Source: Acidipila sp. | Lineage (GTDB): Bacteria > Acidobacteriota > Terriglobia > Acidiferrales > UBA7541 | Length of the DNA: 64,000 nt | Direction of reading: 5' to 3' | Assembly (NCBI GenBank): GCA_010365215.1 | Contig: JAAFGT010000004.1 | Coordinates: forward strand, 1 to 64,000 | Part shown: positions 7,673 through 16,637 of the stretch, one piece after another | Numbering within the stretch: position 1 is the stretch's first letter | Layout of the letters: every line of letters begins with the position of its first letter | Program-made: the position numbers and the translations under genes | Notes under the pieces: model-generated | Told to the model about the DNA's origin: nothing | What the model saw: the letters and a program-made list of their open reading frames with translations, nothing else | Database searches by the model: none

Positions 7673-10402
7673 TCAATGCGTTTCCGCCGAGACATTCCAG
7701 CCATCCACTGCGACCACCGGTTCGACAGTGCCCGCATCACTCGCGCGGTAGGAAACACGAATCTCGCGCGTCTCGCCGGGAAACAGCTCGAAGTAATTAT
7801 CGTCCCACCAGACCGGTAGAATTTCCTCTCCATCCTTGCCGCGCGTTACCTTCAGGCGGACGAGGAAAGCGATACTCGCACTTGGGTTGGTGATGCGCAC
7901 GTCGGTGGCCGATTCGTGGGCGGAAGTGTTGGCACTGTTGTCGGGGGCGCTTCCGTCCGCGGCCATGGCGTTGGCGGCACTCGCCGAGTCGGGAGTGAAT
8001 TTGCTGGTCCAGGTGAGCTTGACGGGGGTGAGCTTTTGCAGCGCGGTGAAATCCCCGAATGATTTTTCCGGCGTGTAGACGGTGTCGAAGGTCTTGCGGT
8101 AGTCGAGCACATCCGCTTTGGTGGACAGCCAGTAGAAATTGCGGCTGACGGTTTTCCCGGCGGCGTCGTCGAGGTTCAGGCGCAAGAAATAGGTAGTGGT
8201 TAGACCGGGGATAGCGGGCAAAACGAACGCCCGGAGGCTGCTATCGGCGGGAGAAGCGAGAGTAGTTTCCCTGGAAAAAACTTCTTTCAGGTTGAGATCG
8301 TAAACTTTCACACGTAGTTTCAGATTCTCAAAGCCGCGCGGGTAGTCGTTGACCACCACAACGGAGCCATCGTCGTAGGAGTACTGCGCGTGCAGCGGCT
8401 CGCAGGCTTTCCGGGTGCCGAAATAGCCCGCCGCGGGGCGCATAAAATAATCGTAGAGGTGCCAGATCAGCGATGGCCAGGCGTTATTGAGCATCCACTG
8501 GATCACGCCGGTGGCCTCATATTTATTCCGGCCGTAGGCTTCGAACATGGCGCGCTCGCCTTCATAGGCCATGGCTTCGGATTTCCAGACGTAGTCCGCG
8601 AGGCCGCGGGCGGGGCCATAGCGCTGGGCGAGAGCATTGTTAAAGCGTTGCGTGTCTTTGAAGCGTTCTCCTCCGGCGTGAAAGGCCCACATTTCATTGG
8701 GCGGCCAAAGCTTTTCGGCGGGAAACATCTTGTGCAGACTTTCCACCGGGGGAATCGCCGGGCCGGGACTGGTTTCGGTGTTAAAGCCGCGCGCTCCGCC
8801 CTGCTGCAATCCTTCATACCAATAGAGCGGAGGCACGTAGTCGTAGGGCCCGGTCATTTTCACTCCCGAAGGGCCGCTAAATTTTGCTTTCTCCTGGCTG
8901 GCGGAGGAAATCACCGGCCTGGTCCAGTCATATTTTTTCAAGATGCCCAGATACATCTGTTCGATATCCGCGGGAGGGGGGCCATCGCTGCCGTTCAGCC
9001 AGACGAAGACGCTGGGATGATTGCGCAGGCGGCGAATCTGGTCGGCCAGCGAGGCCGCGGCAATTTCTTTGCTTTCCGGATTCCACTTTTTCCACTGCTC
9101 CCAGTGGTCACAGCAGCACCAGCCGGGCATCAGAAGGATTCCGGCGCGATCGGCGCGGGCAAAGAAATCCTCGTTGCCGAGTTTGCCTTCCAGGCGGATG
9201 GCGTTCAGATTCATTTCGCGGACGTAGCGAAAGTCGGCGTCGAGCCTGGCAGAGTCACGGCGGAGGAGCATGTCAGGAGTCCATGCGGCGCCGCGAATCA
9301 GGATGCGTTTGCCATTCACGCTGAAAACCAGATTGTGATGAGAGTCCATCTCTGAGGTGAACTGGTCGATGCCGAAGGGCAGGACCTGAAGATCGGAAAT
9401 CTCGCCGCCGGATTCGAAAGTCAATTCCAGGTCGTAGAGGTTTTGATCGCCCATGCGGTAGGGCCACCACAGGCGCGGGTGGGCGAGATTGAGCTGCGGG
9501 AACTGCGCGGGAGTGAAGGAGACGGTTTTTTCGGCGAGTGGCTCAAGCGCGACTTCCTGCTCGAAGCGCACGCCTTCCACCCAGCCACGAAGAGTTCCCT
9601 GGACGGCGCGATTGGAAGCGTTGCGAAGCTCCGCGGTAACGGTGAGGTGAGCGACGTCGAGCGAGGGCAGGTCGAGTTTGGTAAGGACATGCGGGTGGCG
9701 CACGGCGACCGGGCCGCTCAGGGAGATCGAAACGTCGCGCCAGAGTCCCATGCTCTTATCGGGTGGGCCGGGATTCCAGTCGACGAAGGTGATGCCCAGG
9801 TCATTGACCTGGGGAGGAAATATTTCGATGGCCAGCGCGTTGGCTCCGCCGGGATGCGCCGCAACGGTGACGTCCAGCTCGTACATGCGCATGGCTCCGG
9901 CGATTTGTTGGGCGGAGGCGATTTTTTCTCCGTTGAGCCAGATGTTGGCGCGATAGTTCACGCCGTCGAGATGCAGCCAAACGCGTTTGCCTTGGGCCAG
10001 CGCGGTGAGCGGAAATTCCGTGCGGTACCACCACGAGACGCGGAAGGGACTATCCGCGGGCATGGGCAGGTTGGAGAAAAGACCACCGATGGGGTAGGTG
10101 ACGCCGGGAATTTTGCGCAGATTCATTCCAAAGTATGGGTCGGGATAGACTTTGTTTTCGATCAGGCCGGCAAAGACCGTGCCGGGCGCGGAAAGCGGAT
10201 ACCAACCGGCATGTTGGAAGCCGGTGAGGGAGATGGCGTGGCCAGTTTCTTGAACTTTGGAGGAAGACTGAAGGACCCAACCGGATTTCAGGAGCACGGC
10301 ATCACTGTGCGTTTGCGCGGCGAGGGGTCGCTGGGCGGCAGCGGTGAGAACCAGGAGACTGAAAATGTAAAAGTTCCGCAGAAACACGCATTGAAATATC
10401 AA
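7673..10402 (-). CDS. GH2 glycoside hydrolase, exo-beta-D-glucosaminidase (CsxA)-like
   Basis: About 909 residues, secreted (signal FYIFSLLVLTAAAQRPLAAQ). GH2 sugar-binding and Ig-like domains precede a TIM barrel. The catalytic signatures follow the exo-beta-D-glucosaminidase subgroup rather than beta-galactosidases: acid/base Asp473 in WLNGSDGPP (an Asp instead of the usual NE) and nucleophile Glu543 in GFNTETSPG. The predicted role is release of glucosamine from chitosan-like chains; a mannosidase-like activity is the alternative. The TTG start at 10402 has GGAG 8 nt upstream and gives a normal signal peptide; a GTG at 10438 would add 12 residues. The O-methyltransferase gene lies 76 bp upstream on the same strand. 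Confidence 0.85.
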   Translation of the reverse strand: MIFQCVFLRNFYIFSLLVLTAAAQRPLAAQTHSDAVLLKSGWVLQSSSKVQETGHAISLTGFQHAGWYPLSAPGTVFAGLIENKVYPDPYFGMNLRKIPGVTYPIGGLFSNLPMPADSPFRVSWWYRTEFPLTALAQGKRVWLHLDGVNYRANIWLNGEKIASAQQIAGAMRMYELDVTVAAHPGGANALAIEIFPPQVNDLGITFVDWNPGPPDKSMGLWRDVSISLSGPVAVRHPHVLTKLDLPSLDVAHLTVTAELRNASNRAVQGTLRGWVEGVRFEQEVALEPLAEKTVSFTPAQFPQLNLAHPRLWWPYRMGDQNLYDLELTFESGGEISDLQVLPFGIDQFTSEMDSHHNLVFSVNGKRILIRGAAWTPDMLLRRDSARLDADFRYVREMNLNAIRLEGKLGNEDFFARADRAGILLMPGWCCCDHWEQWKKWNPESKEIAAASLADQIRRLRNHPSVFVWLNGSDGPPPADIEQMYLGILKKYDWTRPVISSASQEKAKFSGPSGVKMTGPYDYVPPLYWYEGLQQGGARGFNTETSPGPAIPPVESLHKMFPAEKLWPPNEMWAFHAGGERFKDTQRFNNALAQRYGPARGLADYVWKSEAMAYEGERAMFEAYGRNKYEATGVIQWMLNNAWPSLIWHLYDYFMRPAAGYFGTRKACEPLHAQYSYDDGSVVVVNDYPRGFENLKLRVKVYDLNLKEVFSRETTLASPADSSLRAFVLPAIPGLTTTYFLRLNLDDAAGKTVSRNFYWLSTKADVLDYRKTFDTVYTPEKSFGDFTALQKLTPVKLTWTSKFTPDSASAANAMAADGSAPDNSANTSAHESATDVRITNPSASIAFLVRLKVTRGKDGEEILPVWWDDNYFELFPGETREIRVSYRASDAGTVEPVVAVDGWNVSAETH

Positions 10403-10478
10403 CGGTCGCTCTCCTGAAAAAGAATGCGAGTTCCGCACGGGTCATTCGCGCAAAAAATTGTGCCATGCGGATGAGTGA

Positions 10479-11516
10479 TCACTTCCGGGACATTAACATA
10501 TGAGAGAACGAAGGCGGGAGCGCATGGACTTCGCTGGAGCGGAATCCGGAGTTGCGAAACATTTTCTCGAGCTCCGGAAACGTGTAGGCATCGCCTGCCG
10601 GAGTGCACGCCAGCATCACCAGACTGAAGGTGGCGGAGTCCGGCGGAGAGATGCGATCTTCGTTGGGGACGAACTCCAGGGTCACCGCGCGACCGCCCTC
10701 GCGCAGAGCGGCATGCACTTTGGCGAGCAGGTGTTCGTTGGTTTCGGCATTGAAATGGTGCAGGAAATTGGTGAGTAGGACGAGGTCGTAGCCGCTGCCG
10801 TAATCGACGTCGAAGGCGCTTCCCGGAATGGTGTGATACTGCGCGGCAATGCCCGCGGCCGCGGCATTTTCCTTGGCTACTTCGAGCACGCCGGGCCAGT
10901 CCACGGCGGTAATTTCGCAGCCGGGGAAATGCCGGGCCAGGGTGATGCCAAAAACGCCGTGGCCCGCGGCGATATCGAGGATGCGGCGGACCGGCGCGCC
11001 ACCGGACTGTTTCACATCGGCGGCTACGCGCTGCGCCATAAGCTCTGCCGGCAGACGCATCAGGTTGGCCATCCCGCGAGCAAACTTTACCCACACGGGA
11101 TTTTCGGGGGAGACGGCGCCGCCTCCGCCGACGGCGGTTCCACCTTTGCGGCAGGCCTCGGTGAGACAGCCGAAAGCGGATTCCATAAACGATGAGGTCA
11201 TGAAGTCAATGGCGCCCCCAATGTAGGTGGGGGAATTGCGATCGAGAAAAGCTGCCGAGTCGGCGGTCAAGGAATAGGAGCCGGAGTGCTTGGTCAGAAA
11301 TCCGAGGACCACCAGTGTGTCGCAGAGGATGCGCGCGCCGCGCTCGGCGCCGTTCCAGTGGTGGGCGATATCGGCCGGTGTGGAGTTGCCTTCGGCGATG
11401 GCGGTGAAAAGACCCAGCTCAATCGCGGTCTTGAGCGCGGCCGTGGACTGATAGGCCCTGGCGGTGTTGAAGAACAACACGGGCGATGGTTGCGAGGTTT
11501 GTTCCGGCTTGGCCAT
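10479..11516 (-). CDS. SAM-dependent O-methyltransferase
   Basis: 345 residues. An N-terminal winged-helix dimerisation domain (residues about 10-105; AIELGLFTAIAEG, GARILCDTLVVLGFL) precedes a class I Rossmann methyltransferase domain. Motif I is ILDIAAGHGVFGI, followed by the acidic residue in ITAVDWPGV, then FLHHF and GGRAVTLEFVPN. This is the O-methyltransferase family that includes hydroxyneurosporene and small-molecule methyltransferases. The substrate is not evident. ATG has GAGG 5 nt upstream. The promoter (-35 TTGACG, 17 bp, -10 TAGCAT) overlaps a palindrome, which suggests specific repression. Confidence 0.9.
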   Translation of the reverse strand: MAKPEQTSQPSPVLFFNTARAYQSTAALKTAIELGLFTAIAEGNSTPADIAHHWNGAERGARILCDTLVVLGFLTKHSGSYSLTADSAAFLDRNSPTYIGGAIDFMTSSFMESAFGCLTEACRKGGTAVGGGGAVSPENPVWVKFARGMANLMRLPAELMAQRVAADVKQSGGAPVRRILDIAAGHGVFGITLARHFPGCEITAVDWPGVLEVAKENAAAAGIAAQYHTIPGSAFDVDYGSGYDLVLLTNFLHHFNAETNEHLLAKVHAALREGGRAVTLEFVPNEDRISPPDSATFSLVMLACTPAGDAYTFPELEKMFRNSGFRSSEVHALPPSFSHMLMSRK

Positions 11517-11556
11517 GGGATCCTCTCTGTCTGCGGCGATCTACGGAAAGATGCAA

Positions 11557-11585
11557 ATGCTAGGCTGTTGACGTCTGGACGTCAA
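11557..11585 (-). promoter_or_regulatory. Sigma-70-type promoter overlapping an 18-bp palindrome
   Basis: On the minus strand TTGACG and TAGCAT are separated by 17 bp, ending 41 nt before the O-methyltransferase start. The -35 box lies inside TTGACGTC-TG-GACGTCAA on the plus strand (11568-11585), an inverted repeat with 8-bp arms and a 2-bp centre. A repressor bound there would block the -35 region. The repressor is unknown. Confidence 0.6.
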
Positions 11586-11597
11586 GGGCGAGCCACT

Positions 11598-11921
11598 GTG
11601 CACATATCTGCGTTCAAAGAAAATCGCTTGATAAGGCTCGCCGAGCCGGTGATGATCACCAGCCCGGCAATCTTCCCGAACGCGTGTGCCGGGCGGCCAT
11701 ATACTTTCACGGTCCAAACTAGCGGAGGCGTTCCACCGCTGCAGTTCAGCTTTAGCTCGAACGCCTGGATTGCCATAAACCTCGACCCGGCCACGGGGAC
11801 TTTCAGCGGCACTTCCGCCGGCGTAGGCACGTTCACGGGCACGCTTGGCGTGCTGGATTCAGCGCAACCGATTTCAACTCAAGGCCAGAATGTCAGCCTG
11901 ACTGTAGTCAATTGCCCGTAG
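11598..11921 (+). pseudogene. Orphan Ig-like (He_PIG-type) domain fragment
   Basis: About 107 residues with the signature of putative Ig domains found in large secreted proteins: SGGVPPLQFSF, INLDPATGTFSGTSAGVGTFTGTLGVLDS and a terminal VSLTVVNCP. No signal peptide and no convincing ribosome site precede it; possible starts are GTG 11598 and ATG 11652. It is probably the remnant of a larger surface protein, though a short expressed protein cannot be ruled out. Confidence 0.4.
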
Positions 11922-11998
11922 GAATAGCGTGAAGTTTCAAACCCCGGCGGAAACTCCTTCTCGATATTAAGCGCCGTCAGCTTAGTGGCAGCGAAATC

Positions 11999-13429
11999 TC
12001 AGCTAAAATCGGGCAGGGGAAGTGGACCACGAGATGCTTCTATGCGTTCCGCGACGGCAAGAACCAGTTCGTCTTCGTAGGGCCGGCCAATTATTTGTAC
12101 GCCGATAGGTAATCCGTCCGGGGACTTGCCTACTGGAACTACGGCACCCGGGAATCCGGTGAGATTGAGCCACTGGGAATGCCGCATGGTGTCGCGGTAA
12201 GAAATTCCGCCCGAGCCCGACTTCCATGTGCCTTCACCGTGCCGGAACGCCGGGGTCAAGGAAACTGGCGACAAGAGCACGGGAACTTTCTCCATCTGCT
12301 GAAGAATACTGGTGCGACAGATATCGCGCTCGGCGCAGGCGCTGAGAAATTTATCGAGGGTTGGGGTGGGCTCTCGCGCGGTGACGGCTAGATACTCGCG
12401 CAGAATAGGACTTAGATCAGGGCTGGGGCCGCGACTTGCACTTACATGGTTGGCCGCAAGGCCGGCGTTGAGAAGATATCCGATCGTTGGGCCGAAGAAA
12501 AACCACCAGAGCTCCAACGCTTTGTCCAGCCCGGTGAGATTCGCCGGTTCGACCCTGAAACGCTGGTCAGCAAGAGCGGTCGCGGCGCGATGGACGGCTG
12601 CTCGTGTCTCTGGTGTTGCCGTCCCAAGCGCGTCGTTCTCGAGGATGCCAACGCGCAGTCCGCGCAGGTCGGCTTCGCTTGGGCGTCGAGCAGGAACGGG
12701 TGCCGCCAACGGATCACCGGCATCGGGGCCAGCCATCACTTCGAACAGTAAGCGAACATCGGCGATGGTGCGAGCCATGGGTCCGACAACTCCCAACCAT
12801 GGAAATGCGCCGCCGCCGGGAGGGAAGTGACCGGTGATGGGAATACGTCCGGGCGTGGGCTTAAGTCCGCAGATACCAGAAAAATGCGCTGGGACGCGGA
12901 TGGAGCCGCCACCGTCACTGCCCACGCCTCCAGCCGAGCAGCCCGCAGCGATGGCGGCCGCTTCACCACCGCTGGAACCGCCCGGCGTGCGCTCGAGGCT
13001 CCAGGGATTGCTGGTGCGGCCGTGGAGCGAATTGTTGGTCTCGTAGGCCATGAGGAACTCGGGCGTATTGGTGTTGCCGAGAATGACGGCACCGGCAGAT
13101 TTCAGTCGGGAGACGAGTGGCGCATCTGTCAGCGGAATGTAATCGCGACGCAGGGCCGATCCGGCGGGGCAGCGCAGTCCGGCGACGTCGATGCAGCTCT
13201 TGATGGTGAGAGGCACACCGTGCAGAAGTCCCGTGCTCTGCTTTTTTTGCACGGCGCTCTCGGCGGCGCAGGCCTGTGCCATCGCGCGCTCGGCGTCAAG
13301 AGTTACAAACGCGTTCAGCTTCGGCTGGAGGCCGGCGGCGCGGCGCAGATGCGCCTCGACAACCTCCACGGGCGAACACTTTCTACGCCGAATCGCCTCG
13401 GCCAGCTCAATCAGAGAAAGATAGTGCAC
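11999..13429 (-). CDS. Amidase-signature family amidase
   Basis: 476 residues, with the Ser-cisSer-Lys triad of the family: Lys77 (GVPLTIKSC), Ser152 in TPGGSSGGEAA and nucleophile Ser176 in SDGGGSIRVP, followed by FSGICGLKPTPGRI as in fatty-acid-amide and GatA-like amidases. Length fits. It would hydrolyse a carboxamide in the cytoplasm. The GatB/GatC partners of tRNA amidation are absent nearby and the sequence looks like a stand-alone amidase, so a broad small-amide role is likelier. It stands alone, convergent with the Ig-like fragment and divergent from the cytochrome operon. Confidence 0.92.
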   Translation of the reverse strand: MHYLSLIELAEAIRRRKCSPVEVVEAHLRRAAGLQPKLNAFVTLDAERAMAQACAAESAVQKKQSTGLLHGVPLTIKSCIDVAGLRCPAGSALRRDYIPLTDAPLVSRLKSAGAVILGNTNTPEFLMAYETNNSLHGRTSNPWSLERTPGGSSGGEAAAIAAGCSAGGVGSDGGGSIRVPAHFSGICGLKPTPGRIPITGHFPPGGGAFPWLGVVGPMARTIADVRLLFEVMAGPDAGDPLAAPVPARRPSEADLRGLRVGILENDALGTATPETRAAVHRAATALADQRFRVEPANLTGLDKALELWWFFFGPTIGYLLNAGLAANHVSASRGPSPDLSPILREYLAVTAREPTPTLDKFLSACAERDICRTSILQQMEKVPVLLSPVSLTPAFRHGEGTWKSGSGGISYRDTMRHSQWLNLTGFPGAVVPVGKSPDGLPIGVQIIGRPYEDELVLAVAERIEASRGPLPLPDFS

Positions 13430-13742
13430 GCTTGCCGCCTTGCGCCGGAGCGAAGGAGAAGAAAGGCGGCCAGTCTAACATGCAGAGTCGGAGGGGAACG
13501 AGATGAGCTGCGTTTGCGCGCTTGCGGCGAGGAGGATAGAGTGTCGCCGCGATGCTTGTTGAGTTCGGCGTTGTTCTCCCTCACAATCAAATGCGCCGCT
13601 GGGTTTAATGCTTTCGATTACTCGTGTGCTCGTGCTTCGCGGCTGAATCAAGTGCGGCCTGTGATTGTTGCGTGCCTTACGCAGATGTGGGCAGCAGGCA
13701 ACCGACGTCCGGGCTGCTGTCGTCGGGGAGAGAAGCGATCTG
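13430..13742. other. 313-bp divergent intergenic region
   Basis: It lies between the amidase gene (-) and the cytochrome operon (+), so it should hold both promoters. No clear -35/-10 pair or operator was found. GGGGAGAG just before 13743 is the likely ribosome site of the cytochrome gene. The open frame at 12827-13912 runs across this region and the amidase gene and is a shadow. Confidence 0.4.
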
Positions 13743-16604
13743 ATGAAACACTGGCAATCGGGCTGCGTGGCCCTGCTGTCTGTGACGGGTGTATGCCTCT
13801 ACGCGTTTCCCGCTGCGAATCTGCTGTACGGTGGAACGGTTCTCCTGCATTTGGTTATTGGCGCTCTCTTCACTTTGCTGCTGGCACCGTTTCTTTTGCG
13901 ATTGTTGCGTGAAGCGAACGCGCTGGCGCGATACGGCTGGTGTTTCCTCGCGGGCGGAGGCGCGCTTGGCATTGCGCTGATTTTCATGGGCACGCCGAAC
14001 CGGCTGCGCGGCTGGCTCTACGCACACATCCTTCTCTGCGTACTTGGCGTGATTTTCCTCTTGGCCTCATGGATGAAATCGACCGGATGGTTGGGAGCGA
14101 GCGCCACTCAGCATGCCCTGGGGTTTCTGGGGCTGTTCATTGTGACTGGAGCTGCTGGCGCGGGCGCGCATTATCTTCGAGTGGAAGTATGGAACAACGC
14201 CTATCGCATTATAAATCCCCTGATGCCAGCGGCAACAATGGAGGGCGAGGGCGACGGGCCCAAGGGCCGCTTCTTCCCGAGCTCGGCACAGACTAAGCAC
14301 GGCGGCGCCATCCCGGCCAAGTATTTTATGCAATCAGACGCTTGCCAGCGCTGCCACGCAGATATCTACAAGCAGTGGTACAGCTCGGCGCATCACTTTT
14401 CTTCGTTCAACAATCAGTGGTACCGCAAGAGCATTGAGTATATGCAGGACGTGGCGGGCGTAAATGCCTCGAAATGGTGCGCGGGATGCCATGACCCTGC
14501 GCTGCTCTTCAGCGGAATGTTCGACACGCCGATCAAGCAGATCGTAAACCGGCCGGAGTCGCAAGCCGGGCTGGGCTGCATGATGTGCCACAGCATGGTG
14601 GCGGTGAAGAGCACGATGGGGCAGGGAGACTACGTGCTTGAGTATCCGAAACTCCACGAGCTCGCCGCCAGTGAAAATCCCGTGGTGCGGACGGTGCACG
14701 ACTTCATGGTGCGCTTGAATCCTGAGCCGCACCGCAGAACGTTTTTAAAGCCATTCATGCGCAACCAGACGGCGGACTTTTGCTCGGCGTGCCACAAGGT
14801 GCACCTCGATGTGCCGGTGAACAGCTACCGCTGGGTGCGCGGCTTCAATGAGTACGATAACTGGCAGGCCAGCGGCGTTTCGGGGCAAGGCGCGCGATCG
14901 TTTTATTATCCGGCGACGCCGCAGAAATGCATGGATTGCCACATGCCCTTGGAGCCTTCGAAGAATGAAGGCAGCGTGGATGGATACGTACACTCGCACC
15001 GCTTTCCGGGGGCAAATACAGCGTTGCCCATTGCGAATGAAGATCAGGCGCAGCTCGAAATTACTCAGAAATTCTTGAAAGACAACAATGTGAGCGTGGA
15101 TATTTTTGCCATATCTCCGGCCGGATTGGAAACCACGGCAGGAGAAGCGCCGCGAGCCGATTTCACGACTACGTTTGGCGTTGGCGAAGAGGCAGAGATT
15201 GCGGGGCCCACGGGGCCAGCGGGCGCGGAGCGTCCGCTGACCGCTCCGCTCAGCCGTGTGGATGCGGCGCTGCGGCGCGGTGATACAGCGCGCGTGGATG
15301 TGGTGGTGCGCACGAAGAAAGTAGGTCACTTTTTCCCTGGCGGAACGGTGGACGCATTTGATGTGTGGCTGGAGCTGCAGGCCACGGACGAGAAGGGGCA
15401 GACGCTATTCTGGAGCGGCGCCGTTCTGAAGGACAGCCAGAATGGCGTTCAGAATGGCGGGAACGGACCGGTAGAGCCCGGCGCGCACTTCTACCGCTCG
15501 CTGCAGGTAGATGCGCACGGCAACATGATCAACAAGCGCAACGCATGGGCCACGCGCGCAGTGGTCTATGTGCGGCTGATTCCACCCGGTGCGGCAGATA
15601 CAGTTCACTACCGCTTGCGCGTTCCAGAAAATGCCGGCGAGCAGATCACCCTGCACGCCAAGCTGAACTACAGGAAATTTTTGTGGTGGAACACGCAGTT
15701 TTCTTTCGCCGGGGAGCGCGACCCGAACCAGCCCCATCCGGATGTTACCCCGCACTACGATGACGGTCGATGGACGTTTAGCGGAGATGTGACCGGCGTG
15801 GCAGCAAAGCTGAAGAAAATTCCCGATTTGCCGATCATCACGCTTGCCGAAGACACGAAAACGCTGCGTGTTCTGCCGCGAACGGCGCCGGAGCCCAAGC
15901 CGCAAGTGGTTCTGGCCAAAGAGGACTGGGTGCGCTGGAACGACTACGGCATCGGGCTTTTTCTGCAGGGAGACCTGAAGGGCGCGGAAGCCGTTTTCCA
16001 AAAAGTGGCACAGATTGATCCACAGAATCCGGATGGGTGGGTGAACATCGGGCGGGTACGCGTTCAGGAAGGCGACATCGATGGTGCGCGGGAAGTATTG
16101 GGGAAGGCGCTTTCGCTTCAGCCCAATCTGGCGCGCGCGAATTACTTCTATGCGCGGGTGCTCAAGGCTGAGGGGAAGTACGACGATGCGATCAGGCGGC
16201 TGCGCGCGGTGCTGGCACAGTATCCGCGGGATCGCGTGGTGCGCAACGAGCTTGGGCGCATCCTCTTTCTGCAGAAGCAGTATGCCGAAGCCATTCGAGA
16301 ATTAGAGGAAGTTTTGCGCGTAGACCCTGAGGACCTGCAGGCGCACTACAATTCGATGCTCTGTTACAACGGCCTCGGCGATGAGCGCCGGGCCAATGAA
16401 CACAAGGAACGCTATTTGCGCTTTAAGGCGGATGAATCCGCCCAGGCCATCACCGGCCCGTACCGGCGCAACCATCCTGAAGATAATAATGAGCGGCAGT
16501 CAATCCATGAACATGTTTCCGTGGCGCCAGACCCAGGGCGGGCGAAAGCGATGGCGTCGCGCGCAGTAGGAAGACGCTCAGCGCGCCCCGGCGGGTCCCA
16601 GTAA
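13743..16604 (+). CDS. Membrane-anchored pentaheme cytochrome c with TPR domain
   Basis: 953 residues. The N-terminal 145 residues are hydrophobic and form about five membrane helices. A periplasmic domain follows with five CXXCH heme sites at about 201 (CQRCH), 246 (CAGCH), 279 (CMMCH), 347 (CSACH) and 396 (CMDCH), in the style of the cytochrome c554/NrfA superfamily. A beta-rich region (about 480-720) and a C-terminal TPR array (about 745-900; AEAVFQKVAQIDPQNPDGWVNIGR) complete it. It probably passes electrons across the periplasmic face of the inner membrane; donor and acceptor are unknown. ATG 13743 is chosen because GGGGAGAG precedes it and the helices start at once. First gene of a four-gene operon with the AhpD-like and CRTAC1 genes. 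Confidence 0.88.
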   Translation: MKHWQSGCVALLSVTGVCLYAFPAANLLYGGTVLLHLVIGALFTLLLAPFLLRLLREANALARYGWCFLAGGGALGIALIFMGTPNRLRGWLYAHILLCVLGVIFLLASWMKSTGWLGASATQHALGFLGLFIVTGAAGAGAHYLRVEVWNNAYRIINPLMPAATMEGEGDGPKGRFFPSSAQTKHGGAIPAKYFMQSDACQRCHADIYKQWYSSAHHFSSFNNQWYRKSIEYMQDVAGVNASKWCAGCHDPALLFSGMFDTPIKQIVNRPESQAGLGCMMCHSMVAVKSTMGQGDYVLEYPKLHELAASENPVVRTVHDFMVRLNPEPHRRTFLKPFMRNQTADFCSACHKVHLDVPVNSYRWVRGFNEYDNWQASGVSGQGARSFYYPATPQKCMDCHMPLEPSKNEGSVDGYVHSHRFPGANTALPIANEDQAQLEITQKFLKDNNVSVDIFAISPAGLETTAGEAPRADFTTTFGVGEEAEIAGPTGPAGAERPLTAPLSRVDAALRRGDTARVDVVVRTKKVGHFFPGGTVDAFDVWLELQATDEKGQTLFWSGAVLKDSQNGVQNGGNGPVEPGAHFYRSLQVDAHGNMINKRNAWATRAVVYVRLIPPGAADTVHYRLRVPENAGEQITLHAKLNYRKFLWWNTQFSFAGERDPNQPHPDVTPHYDDGRWTFSGDVTGVAAKLKKIPDLPIITLAEDTKTLRVLPRTAPEPKPQVVLAKEDWVRWNDYGIGLFLQGDLKGAEAVFQKVAQIDPQNPDGWVNIGRVRVQEGDIDGAREVLGKALSLQPNLARANYFYARVLKAEGKYDDAIRRLRAVLAQYPRDRVVRNELGRILFLQKQYAEAIRELEEVLRVDPEDLQAHYNSMLCYNGLGDERRANEHKERYLRFKADESAQAITGPYRRNHPEDNNERQSIHEHVSVAPDPGRAKAMASRAVGRRSARPGGSQ

Positions 16605-16637
16605 TTCTTCCGGGCGAAGAAGGTAAAAAGGAGCCGT

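Noticed and set aside
12827-13912. 361-codon plus-strand open frame
   Set aside because: It overlaps most of the amidase N-terminus, which has the full catalytic triad, and the cytochrome start; no domain seen.
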